A DNA stretch of 20,721 nucleotides from Chromera velia (taxonomy: Eukaryota > Sar > Chromeraceae). The notes beneath the pieces were generated by a model. It saw only the letters and a list, made by a program, of their open reading frames with translations. It had not been told where the DNA came from and ran no database searches. The DNA is taken from positions 1 to 20,721 of the forward strand of contig JAHBMJ010002269.1 of NCBI GenBank assembly GCA_018398765.1. The letters run 5' to 3'. The translations under genes were made by a program, and so were the position numbers. The number at the start of each line of letters is the position of its first letter. Within the stretch, counting starts at the first letter, position 1. Below are positions 9,565-18,943 of this stretch, piece after piece.

Positions 9565-10052
9565 TCATGGCGAAATCTGAACTTGAACAGGCGAAGCTTG
9601 CTCGGCGCCCCACAGACTCATTGCCTCGAAGTCTGCAGGTTCTGCCAGACTGAGTGTAGTCTCTGGTTGTCCCACCACCAACACCCATTCAAGCCAGTCC
9701 CGCATCTGCCTGAAGCAGCCCGTGTACAGGTCAAAGATCTCTACTCCTTCTCCCCAAGAGCGGACGTGAACAACCCTCCCCGGCCTGTCTGCAGACCACG
9801 AAGGATTAAACACGATCCGATACCTGCCTCAAAAAACATTTGTCGCCCTGCCTACGGCAAACAAGTTGTGTACTGGTCTGAGACTTCCATTTCCAAATCC
9901 TCGTTGCTGCATTCCTTTGCACTGTTCAAAGCCGAGCTGAGTCTCGAGGTGTCTCGAGGTGTCTCTGCTCGAAGGTATATAGACTTCACAATATGATCTG
10001 CTCTACTAACTCTACTCAACTCTCTGAGCGATCCGTCTAAACTGAAGATCAT
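9565..10052 (-). CDS. Hypothetical protein with one tiny intron, minus strand
   Basis: Exon 1 (10052-9856) starts MIFSLDGSLRELSRVSRADH and ends with VSDQYTTCLP. A 32-nt GT-AG gap (9855-9824) joins it in phase to exon 2 (9823-9565), which reads YRIVFNPSWSADRPGRVVHV, then RSWGEGVEIFDLYTG, and ends at a TGA. The total is 151 residues. Exon 2 has convincing codon use and a globular-looking composition. Parts faintly recall an endonuclease/exonuclease/phosphatase pattern (IVFNPS, WVLVVG) but key residues are absent, so I do not assign it. Its upstream flank is direct-repeat copy B. A 32-nt intron is unusually short, so a small deletion or a pseudogene is the alternative. Confidence 0.4.
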
Positions 10053-10100
10053 GTCGACGGTTCGAGCCTACACCTGGAAGAGCACCACTGAAAAGTTTGG

Positions 10101-10449
10101 GTGGTATGTACTCTCAGTTCTAGGCTAGAGACGAGAGATCGTACTATGGAGTCAGCTCTATAGAAAGGAGTCTGTCGAGTTCACTAAGGAGAGTATGAGT
10201 CTTGCCTTTCTTTATGGCTCTCTGCTTCTGTTGTTTGAATCAGTCTTCTTTGTCTTAACTGCATATACATGTGTTCTGATCGATCTATATCGGTTGATTT
10301 ATCTGGTTAGGGACCATTGTATGGATTTAATTCTTTGGCTTTTGCTTTGCCTGCGCGCTCTCCTTCTAAGTTGATCCGACCTTGCATTTGTCAGTCAGAC
10401 GTAGTCATGCGGTGGCGGGATACTGAGATATTGGACCCATCAGGGCCGA
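10101..10449. repeat. Direct repeat copy B (~349 bp)
   Basis: Partner of 7682-8039 in the same orientation. It lies immediately upstream of the start codon of the minus-strand gene at 9565-10052, so that gene's promoter could be inside the repeat. No target-site duplication is visible when sequence left of copy A is compared with sequence right of copy B. Confidence 0.9.
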
Positions 10450-11156
10450 GGGGGTAAGCTCAATATTATCATCATTAATATAGGAAAGTCGTTAAAGAAG
10501 TGATTGAACCAGATGGATGGACTACATCCAAGTACAATAACCCCAGCTGATTGTACACAAACCAACTGACTCAGCACAAAGCGTATAAGCACCAAAAGAG
10601 TTCAGGTTTCATCAGCAGCCTTTTGCCCCTCTGCCACATGGCCTCAGATGAGTCAGATCAAAACCAGAAAATCATTCTGCTGAAGGAAAAACTAGAGAAA
10701 AAATGATGCCGAGTGTGTTTTTTCTTTAATTGTATTCAATTGTAAACCGTTTGCGGTACAAGCTTTAGCACAGGCTAGACCTGTGTAGGCTGGAAGGTCT
10801 GAGATGTCTAGCCGCTTTCTCTACCAATCGAATCTCTAACGCTTTATTTGGATGCTGTACATCGAACCATGGTTACCAAACGGATAGTACATTATACTAT
10901 CGGATAGTACAATAGGATAGTACCTGATGTACCTAAGGGGGGGAGGGGCCGGGTATACCTCATACTTATAATACACCTATATACTTACTATATAACTATA
11001 AAAAATTTAAATAACTGAAAATCAATTAGATCAATTATAGTCAATCAATCATTAAGGCTAGGAGAAATGCTAGAAGAAATCAATAATGCAGTTACTCTAT
11101 GAAGCATATACGATGTTCAGACAGAGTCAGTCTAAATCAGTCAGTCATGCAGTCAA
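10450..11156. other. Non-coding stretch with GATAGTAC motifs
   Basis: No supportable ORF. The sequence is AT-rich from 10960 to 11060. It contains the palindromic GATAGTAC cluster described separately, and a run of CAGTCAGTCATGCAGTCAATCAG-like short repeats near 11126-11160 just after the MYND gene stop. Confidence 0.5.
10882..10924. repeat. GATAGTAC palindromic motif cluster, left copy
   Basis: GGATAGTACATTATACTATC at 10882-10901 is an imperfect palindrome, followed by two further GGATAGTAC copies (10902 and 10915). Nineteen of the 20 bases recur in the same orientation at 12753-12772. The two clusters enclose the divergent gene pair. Confidence 0.75.
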
Positions 11157-11824
11157 TCAGGCAGACTCCTCCATTTCGTCCATCCATCCCTTCACAATCC
11201 TACACGGAGTGGCCTCGTAGCAGGACCAAGCCTCATTGATGGTGCCATAATGCGCTTTTGCATACGCTCTTTGGCACTCTTTCGAACAGAAGCACACAAA
11301 CCCGCAACGAGTGCACTTGTTAGAAGAAGCATATCCACAGTGCGTGTAATACTTTAAATTTCACCGTCCCCTACCAGAAGTAAAGTGGAGTCTCCCCAAC
11401 AGATATCTACGATGCAGGGCCAGTCCTTCTTACACCACTTCATCTTAAGTAGACAGTATCTCCACCCCTCCTCCGAGACGTCCTCCTGGCGAACCTTCTG
11501 TAGGTTCCAGATCACCTTACCTGGTCCAATCTTACCAGGAAGGAAACGGACTCCCAAGCCGTGGTGCACGTTGATGTCAAAGACTTGAAGGAATCCCAGG
11601 AGGGTCTCCTCAAGCCTGATCGAGTTCAGGAGTTCTGGACTGGTCAGTTCGAGCAAACGATCCCGGGCTTTTTCTGGATCCTCTTCAATTGTGCACTCCT
11701 GCACGAAAAACCCGAACTTGTAAGCCGTAACGAACGGCGGAGGAAACGAAATGAATCTGGACCTGAGCGTAGCATGCATAATCCTCTGACGCATTTACTC
11801 TCTACCAAACAGAATCACGTCCAT
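11157..11824 (-). pseudogene. MYND-type zinc finger protein, one frame break
   Basis: Exon 1 (11824-11799, MDVILFGRE) joins through a 36-nt GT-AG intron (11798-11763) in phase to a long exon reading SRFISFPPPFVTAYKFGFFV and onward to LEETLLGFLQVFDINVHHGL. Near 11358 the frame runs into a stop. One base more in a T-run would continue into a C-terminal MYND-like finger: C-x7-C-T-R-C, then CFCSKECQRAYAKAH, with a last Cys after WS, ending EEMEESA-like before TGA at 11159-11157. MYND fingers mediate protein-protein contacts. The expected first Cys of the C-x2-C pair is Tyr, one base change away. A homopolymer sequencing error, a real pseudogene, or a 23-nt intron could explain the break. Confidence 0.5.
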
Positions 11825-11883
11825 CTTTCTCAGAGTATGTATGTGTGAGCTCATAAGAGGCTACGGACAGCGCCCTCTAATTG

Positions 11884-12495
11884 ATGAATTTTGTGGTGTT
11901 TCAGACTGAGATGAGCTTGACCCGCCAGAACCAAGAAGCACGCATTTTCAATTTTTGAGCGTGCCATCATTTCCTTCGATTTCCTCCAACGTCAAATCTC
12001 TTTTGCATTTGAAATTCTGTATTGGTTAAGAATTATTTTCTGAAAAATTCTTTTCTAGAATTCTTGACAAGCTCAAGCAAGTCGCCTCCTCGATTTGCTC
12101 GCTGTTGTGGTGGGACTTGGAGGTTCTCATCAAGCAGGTTCCAAAGAATGCCGCCATGGGGAAGAAGGTCTTCTCTCTGATCAACGCATCTGGGACCACT
12201 GAGCAGGCTTGATGAAGCCTTGGTCGTTATATGATCATGTCTACAAAGACAAGAGAAACCGTTTGACACAGGAACACCAGAATCTGGAGGTACGCACCTA
12301 CACGAACCTCCGCCTCCTCCCCTGCACCAGAAGCAGGCGGGAGTCCCGATATCCAAGACGCGAATCCACGGCATTGGGGCCCTGGGTTTGTGCGAGTGGG
12401 AGGATTGGTATGTATTTGATGCAGACTCCGAGGGAGAGCTCTTGGAGGCTCACTTGGAGGCGTTTGGTCTGCGCTCCCACGAGGGGGCTGTTTGA
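11884..12495 (+). pseudogene. Unrecognised gene with tiny introns and frame breaks, plus strand
   Basis: Coding-like sequence with GC-rich third positions. It reads from ATG 11884 (or 11911, MSLTRQNQEARIFNF). One extra T in the run at 11952-11956 breaks the frame, after which ERAIISFDFLQRQISFAFEI follows. A 40-nt GT-AG intron (12019-12058) joins in phase to LDKLKQVASSICSLLWWDLE and KNAAMGKKVFSLINASGTTE. A second frame change lies near 12208, then KPWSLYDHVYKDKRNRLTQE. A 41-nt GT-AG intron (12290-12330) joins in phase to VPISKTRIHGIGALGLCEWE and the end at TGA 12493-12495. I recognise no family; the RIHGIGA segment faintly recalls a SET-domain start, which is not enough. It is divergent from the MYND gene, 60 bp apart start to start. 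Confidence 0.4.
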
Positions 12496-13331
12496 CGGAG
12501 GGGGGGGAGGGAAGGGTATTAATAGGGGAGGGGTATTCAGCGAAGTGAACTCTGTGGTGCACGCGCTCCTTCTCATTCATTCACTCATTCTAGAGGCCCT
12601 ACAGATGTTCTAACTAGTCCTAACTATCAAAAAATCTTCTAAATATGTTATCAAACGTTAAACTCTGCCTAGATACTGCGTAATAGTTGATAGATAGCCT
12701 ATAACGCTTAGAAAATACTAATATTAATTAATATTTATTGATAGTACTGTTAGGATAGTACATTGTACTATCACATTGGGTACAAGGGGTCTTAGTATGT
12801 TGGAATTCCAGTATAGTATCGTGTACTATGGCAACTATGCATCGAACATTCGGCATTGGGGCGCTTGACCAATCTTCCGGACATAAATCGTATTCCCTAG
12901 CCTAATCCTAACATAGCGCGGGAAGTAGCGGGAGAGCATCTTATGCAAAAGTTATCAATTATATAATAAATCAATAAGTGCAATTTAAGTGTATTTCAAA
13001 TGAAACTTAAGCGTATTTAGCCTATTACTTGGCTAGTTATGCATTGTATTTCTACAAGCCAGCTTAATCTTACAAATGTAAAGTGTATAAATGAGTACCC
13101 CTTTTTAAATTTCATTTCCTGTTTCTTTGCATCTAGAAGAAAAATCACCGGCGCTGTTTGTGCAGAGTAGATGAGCAAAGTTGATAAGTCTCGATTTCCA
13201 CTCTTTTACATACATCTTTGTTCACCTTGAGCGAGCTCAACCCCATTTTCAGAGTCCCAAGCCGTCCCAAATCAGTTGAATTAGCGGCATTCCGAAGAAC
13301 AGCTAGAGACGCTTAATTGAAAATCTTTGAA
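12496..13331. other. Non-coding AT-rich stretch
   Basis: No ORF worth reporting. It contains the right GATAGTAC cluster (12740-12772) and AT-rich sequence to about 13110. The last ~200 bases are the 3' flank of the p43-like gene, which ends at 13332. No canonical AATAAA signal is evident on the minus strand. Confidence 0.5.
12740..12772. repeat. GATAGTAC palindromic motif cluster, right copy
   Basis: GATAGTAC at 12740-12747, then GGATAGTACATTGTACTATC at 12753-12772, containing a perfect 8-bp-arm palindrome with a 3-bp centre. It is in the same orientation as the left copy at 10882. A related TAGTATCGTGTACTATGG lies at about 12816-12831. Confidence 0.75.
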
Positions 13332-14592
13332 TCACGAGATGGAACCGTTGGTGATGCTGTCGACTGTGCAAGGCCCTGCCGACGTCGTAAAGGGAGCGTC
13401 CTGCAGGCAGGCAGCCGTTAGTGGGGAAACAGATAAACGAATGAAAGAGTAAATGAGTAAACGCATAAATGAATAAATGAATGGACAAGTGAACCAATGA
13501 ATGGATCGACACGGACACTCAGAGGCTGGTCTATGAAGGGAAAAAAAGACAATGCATATAATAGAAACAGAGCACAAGAGAGGAAAGGATCATTCAAAAA
13601 GCGAAGACACTGGGGGGTCATCTGCATCGGAGCCTCTCCAAAATTAATAAGTGACGTCAGAAGAAATCAGGTGGCCGCAAATTTAAACCAGACAGGGAAC
13701 AACGTCCTTTCCCTCTCGCATGCTCTTTCTCACCTTGAAGAGCGCCGTTTTCTTTTCGTCAGTCCTGAACTGTGGCTGAATTTCCTCGAACGCCTTCTTT
13801 TTCGGGTTCAACTGGGGCTCGGGCTCTCCGTCATGGCCTGGCCACTTGACCAGTTCTCCGATCTGCAGTCGTTCGTTCGTTCACTCATTTCTTCAAACTG
13901 GTCATACACTTTTCCGTGCTTTCATGCATGCAGGGGCCAATGTATGAGCTCACCCAGCCGTCGTCGGTGAACGAGAAACTATACGCGCAAGTAACAAAAC
14001 AAAAAGAACCACGCCTATCACATCATCAAGAGTGTGCATTATACACGATGTCACACACGAGCAAAACAGTCACTCTCAGCAACACCGGCAGCAACAAGAG
14101 AGAGAGCCGGAGAGTCACACGTCTCACACGAAGCTCACACCCGGAACCCTCTCGAACCACCCCCCCCCACTCTTCCCGAAAGCAGTTACGAGAAGCAGAA
14201 CAGAACAGTCCAGAACAGAGAATGCAGGAAGGAGGAAGAAGACGGACCAAACAACGCCACGTAAAAGGGTTGCAAGAAAAGACACTGGCGTGTGGCTGGC
14301 TGTCTACATCCGTAGCCGAATTTCAACAAACCAACAGAAAGGACAGAAGAAAACAAAAAGGGCCAACATTTTCGTTCCAGAGCTCTCTCTTGTCCCGTCT
14401 CCGACTCTGAACCCCTAGCTTGCAAGCGCGTACGGACCTTTGCTCCCTCCGGAGGGCGAACCAATTCGACTTTCTTTCCGTCGTCGCTCTTGGCGCAGAG
14501 GACCATGCCGTGTGAGGGGAAACCAACGAGAGGACGCGCCTTCAGATTCGCAAGCACCAGCACCCGCGCATTCTGTGTCCTCACACGCACAC

Positions 14593-14623
<31 letters not shown>

Positions 14624-16790
14624 GGCAGACAGACAGACAGACAGACAGACACACAGACACACAGACAGACAGACAGAGGGGAGAAGCAACCAGAGTGGGT
14701 TGGAGCTGTAGAACGTGAAGCCATTCAGGTGCACCCACAGTGCAGTGTGCTTCCGTAAAAAGAAGAGTCAAGAAAAGGAAGTTGAAAACACCCTGGCGGA
14801 GAAAAACGGAGACGGCAACTTGGTTTGCATGTTTCGAATGGACCTCGTTGCACGAAATAAACTTTGCCGGCGACTCATATCCGGAAAGATGGGTAGAGAG
14901 AGAGAAAGACGGACAGACAGACAGACAGAGTCAGGTAGAATCACAGGCATCATGCGCTGACCATCATTCCTTCTTCAGGCACAAAACCAACGAGTCCAGA
15001 GGCGATCTGTCGGGGTTTCTCCTCCCCGATGTCGATCTCCTCGCACCAGAGCTTGTCTGCCTCCGGGTGCTTCCAGACCTTCACAATCTTTCCCACGCGC
15101 ACCTCCAGCCGCGTCACATCACCAAGGGGGCGATCGTCGCCCGCGGCCTTCCCACCCCCCCCTCCCTTCCCTCCTGCATCACCACCTGCGAACAGGACGA
15201 GCCAAACCAGACAAGACAGACCAACAGAAATCGATGTGACGGAGAGGAAAAGTGCGCGATGGAGTGGGAGAGCGTGATGGCTGAAGAGCAGTTACCTCTT
15301 GCAGACTTCCATCTTTCAGTAACCGATTGCAGATGGACACTCCCACTCGTGGCACGTAATGCTGCCGAATGCTTGTGCCTCTTCATTGTCCTCATCTCTT
15401 CAAGTCTGTCTGCGAGAAGGGAAGATAGAAGGGAGCTCTTCCCCTCGATTACAAAAAATTGATTCCACGACGGTTGCTTTCCTTTTCTTCGACTCCCTCG
15501 AGGGAGATCCTTCCTGTCTCTCCTAGCTATCTTCCATGCAGTCTGCCTAGCTGCCTCCTTCAGCGACGCTTTCTGTCTCTTCCTTGCTTCCGTCCTCCTC
15601 TTCAATCCTCTTAATTCTTTTCTCGTCGATTTTCTTGCTCTGCTGTGTTTCGTTCGGTGCGTAGGTACGTTATGTTGTCCCTTTCTTCAGAAATTTTCCT
15701 TCTGTCCAAATATCGCTCGCTCGCTCCTGTCTCTCGTCCCCACCCGCAGCGCCTGACCTTTTTTCTCCTTGCCCTGCAGACTCAACGAAATCAAGGAGCA
15801 GACAGGGAAGAGACAGACAGAATATATCACAGACTGAAATAGGAAAAACAAAAGAAAACATGGTGACGAAGGGAAAACGGAGGCGGACGAAGGAGCGTGA
15901 ATGTGATGAGGTTATGGTCGACTTCCGACCACCGAAACCAATGCAAGACTGTGTTTCGTTCATCTGAAGGCAGGAGCAAGTCTGCATAGGTCCTCCCTGC
16001 TCGTCTGCGTTCCTTTCACCGTATTCTCCCTCACTTTTCCTGTCGTAAGTCCATATCGACGCATCTGAAACAACCTCAGCTCTGCACACCGTACACCCTA
16101 ATCTCTCTCTGCGAGCGTTTGCACATGCCTTGCCACATATACAGAGCGAAGTTTCCTTGGCGTGTCTTTGTGTGAGTTTCCACCCGTGTTTTCTTTTAAC
16201 GCAAAAATGCTCTCTATTTGTGTGTGTTAAATTGGCCTGTCTGGCTTGTGCAAAGATTCATGCAGTCACACAAACGTTGTTCAAATTTCTTACCTCCTTC
16301 TTCTTCTTTCCCTCCCCGCCTTCCGCTGCTGCCGCCGCTGCTTTATCGGCTTCTCCCTTCCCCTTCCCCTCTTTCTGGGCCTTGTCTTTCTCCTTCTTCG
16401 GACTCGCATCCTGCAGGCAGGCAGGTAGGCAGGCAGAAGGGAAAGGCATTCATGGAGGGCATCAGGTAAACGTCTCTCTCTGGCAGAGAAAGAAACTGAG
16501 AGGAGAGGAGAAGGCAGCCAAGCAGAGAAGAAATCTACACAAGAAGCAGGAATTGCATGTGGACTGCAACATCCTTCTCCTAGCTGTCCTTTTTCTCCTT
16601 CCACACCCCCTGTGAACTCATTTTCCGAACTTAATTCCCTTCAATTTGCACCGAGTCCCCCCCCCCTGACCTGAGAGATGGGGACGAGGTCCAAACCGTC
16701 AGAACACTCCAGAACGCCTGCATGGAGTCACGGAAAGAAGATAGAAACAAAGAAATCCAGAACGCCTGCATGGAGTCACGGAAAGAAGAT

Positions 16791-16821
<31 letters not shown>

Positions 16822-18075
16822 AATCCAGAACGCCTGCATGGAGTCACGGAAAGAAGATAGAAAGAAAGAAAGAAATCCAGAAAGAAAGAAAATGGAGGGA
16901 AGACTCTAGTGAGTGAATGCGAAAGAAGAAAAAGGGGAAAAGGAAAGCGGATGAGGGAGGAAGGGTCTTGACGCGAAGTGGCCTTTTCCTTTCGCCTGTC
17001 GCGTGCATCCACTTCCTTATTTCTTCCTCCTTCCTCTTCCTACGTTCCGCGCATTCTAGAACGGGGGCAAGGGCGGGAGTGCAGCTGGATGGGGAGATGC
17101 GTGAGGGAAGGGAAGGGAAGGAAAGGGGAAAGAGAGAGGAGGCAGTGGAGGGAAAAAAGAAGGAGGGATGGGAACGGAAAACAAAGGACGGAAGGAAGAC
17201 TGTGTGTGTTGCCCAATGCCTCCTCTGGGTCATCTGACTGGTTGACTCTGGGAGTCAGTTGACGTGAAAAAGGTGGGGGAAAGGAACAAAGGGAACTGAG
17301 CAAAACCCTTCACAGAATGCCAAAGAGACACTGGCTCGTCCTGCTGCCCCACTGACCAGCTAGGTGCTGCAGGTGGTCAAACCACCGCGTCAGATTGCAC
17401 ATTTCTAGTCGTGCTTCAGGGGAAGCCTTCTTCATCCAGGCATGCACGGAGGGAAAGAGGGCAAGGTCTGCGAGAGTCAGATTGGAAGTTGACGCAATGA
17501 AGGTCCGTGTGAGAAGGTGCGCATTCAGCGCGGCGAGGGCCTCCTTGTCTTTGTCATCGGGTTGAAAGGAGAACTGGTGTTTGAGGGCAAAGTCCAACCA
17601 CTGGTCCACCTGGGCCCGCCCATACGTGTCTGGATTCTGCACGATTGTTGCGAACTTGCTCTTCGACGCCAGATAGTCGAGAATCGTCAGGGGCTGTGTG
17701 AGGACTTTCGCGTCTTTTGTGTAGAGACGGGGAAGCTGCACAGAGGAGGGGGAGAAGAGGTCAGGAGGCCCACTCTTCGCAAGTGGAAAAACGCAATCAC
17801 GTAGACCAGGTGGGGAAGGGGCATAGAGGAGAGGGGCGTCAAAAGAATTGACCCAAACGAGAGGCAAGCGGGTGGGGTGGAGGAAATGGACAAAACATAA
17901 ATCGGAGACGGAAAACAGAAAACTCCGCACCAGTCACCTCGGGCAAATTGAGAAGCTTCTTGGTCGCATCCGAAAATTTGCACACACTCACAACTTTGTC
18001 GCTACTGAGGCGAAGATAGTTGGCGACCAAACCGAGCACCCTGCCGGTCGGCGACCCGTCGATCACCAGTTCCAT
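13332..18075 (-). CDS. p43/AIMP1/tRip-like tRNA-binding cofactor of aminoacyl-tRNA synthetases
   Basis: Such proteins bind tRNA and scaffold aminoacyl-tRNA synthetases; apicomplexan relatives are Toxoplasma p43 and Plasmodium tRip. Nine exons join with matching phases into 417 codons: 18075-17938, 17735-17357, 16717-16671, 16410-16294, 15773-15758, 15185-14962, 14572-14438, 13862-13734, 13400-13332. Residues 1-188 are GST-like ([45 protein letters not shown]). Residues 189-250 are a Lys/Ala/Gly-rich linker. Residues ~255-417 are an EMAPII-like OB-fold domain: [70 protein letters not shown] and a C-terminus [14 protein letters not shown]. The domain length is normal for the family. Introns are 202-639 nt. 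The least certain parts are exon 3 and the 16-nt exon 5, supported by phase, signals and composition rather than by strong homology. Confidence 0.9.
14592..14677. repeat. (GACA)n microsatellite inside intron
   Basis: About 21 ACAG/GACA units with a few interruptions. It sits in the intron before the [11 protein letters not shown] exon of the p43-like gene. On the transcribed (minus) strand it reads CTGT repeats ending shortly before the splice acceptor at 14573. A shorter GACA run lies at about 14908-14930 in the same intron. Frames through it give meaningless Asp/Arg/Gln/Thr repeats. Confidence 0.9.
16709..16873. repeat. Triplicated 39-bp unit carrying a splice acceptor, with (GAAA)n spacers
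   Basis: Identical 39-bp copies begin at 16709, 16757 and 16825, separated by GAAA-type runs that account for the different spacings (48 and 68 bp). On the minus strand each copy contains GACTCCATGCAG followed by GCGTTCTGGA, the 3' splice site and first bases of exon 3 of the p43-like gene. Only the copy at 16709 leads into the full exon. Confidence 0.85.
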
Positions 18076-18943
18076 GACTGACGGCCAGGCTCCTGTGCGT
18101 CAGTCCACTTTCACACTTGCCGTGTCTTTTCCAAACGACCAGAAACGGAGAGGAGTGCTAGCTTCGGCTTTACTGCACGGCACAGTGCACGGTCACGGAA
18201 TGTGAAAGTGTGGCCTGGAGCAGTGTTGTCGGTAAGCAGTACGTCTGTCAGAATAATGACAGAATATGCATGACTCAGAAACGGATTGAATTGAGTTCTT
18301 TGGCAGGCCGCGCAGCAATCGACCTGCAAAGGAAACGCGCGGATTAGAGTCCGCGCGGCCCGCGGCCCCCGTGCCCGACCATGCATGCATGCATGCACCC
18401 TCGCGCGACGCCGCGCCGGCCTGCATGCATGCATGGGGCCCCACCCCAGCCACACGCCGCGCGCGGGTTGGTGCGCGCGCGCGCGACAACCAATATTAAT
18501 ATACGGAGCAGTTACTCTCGAACATTGTCGAACAGAAGCTTTGATCATTCCACTGAGGGTTCCATCGATCTGCTTTCACAGTCCTCTGAGGAAGAGCACG
18601 CTTCCAACTACATGCACCCCCTATCTGAACGGGTCAATGGGACGACGTTCTACGATCATGAGAGACCCAATTCAGTCTGAACAACACTTACTGAACGCTG
18701 AGTGAACGTTGCACTACAACCACCTTCCTCCACCAAGAAACTCCGAAGAAGTATCCTCCGAAGCGTTATAAAAAGCACACATCCTGCCTCATTTCTTTCT
18801 ACCAGCTGTTTTCTTTTTGTTGAGACGCTAATTTCCATCAAGACCTGTTTACTCTTTCCGTCATGAGAAGGCAGATCTGTTCCTTTTCATTCAACTTGTT
18901 GGTGAGATAAGATAGACCAAGCTGTCTATCGGGTCGAGGACCG
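18076..18943. promoter_or_regulatory. Divergent intergenic region with TGCATGCA clusters and GC tract
   Basis: It separates the start codons of the p43-like gene (minus) and the secreted repeat gene (plus). It is locally very GC-rich (18335-18485) in an otherwise moderate region. ATGC repeats containing overlapping TGCATGCA palindromes occur at 18380-18398 and 18421-18435, and an alternating (GC)n tract at 18471-18485. A CCAAT followed by AATATTAATATA lies at about 18489-18502. TGCATGCA is a known binding motif of an apicomplexan AP2 factor. ORFs across this region look like GC-rich artefacts. Confidence 0.5.
18767..18775 (+). promoter_or_regulatory. TATA box candidate
   Basis: TATAAAAAG lies about 170 bp upstream of the ATG of the secreted repeat gene, on the coding strand, and would place transcription start near 18800 with a 5' UTR of roughly 145 nt. 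It is a single sequence match, so support is modest. Confidence 0.45.

Noticed and set aside
9178..9996. 272-codon plus-strand ORF with FNPSFNHS repeats
   Set aside because: Its first half is the 24-bp tandem repeat and its second half is antisense to a more gene-like minus-strand exon.
10055..10090. tRNA-like GGTTCGAGCC box followed by ACCA, also considered as a primer-binding site next to repeat B
   Set aside because: The T-stem cannot pair, no A box or cloverleaf is present, and the spacing to the repeat edge does not fit a primer-binding site.
7682..10449. Classical LTR retrotransposon
   Set aside because: Repeat ends do not give convincing TG...CA termini with flanking duplication, and no gag/pol, primer site or polypurine tract was seen.
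14186..14734. Minus-strand ORF with Cys-Leu-Ser-Val repeats
   Set aside because: The repeats are the translated (CTGT)n microsatellite; only the part at 14438-14572 is a real exon of the p43-like gene.
18111..18548. 145-codon minus-strand ORF upstream of the p43-like gene
   Set aside because: Arg/Ala/His-rich translation of the GC-rich ATGC and GCGC repeats; no motif and no link in frame to the gene.
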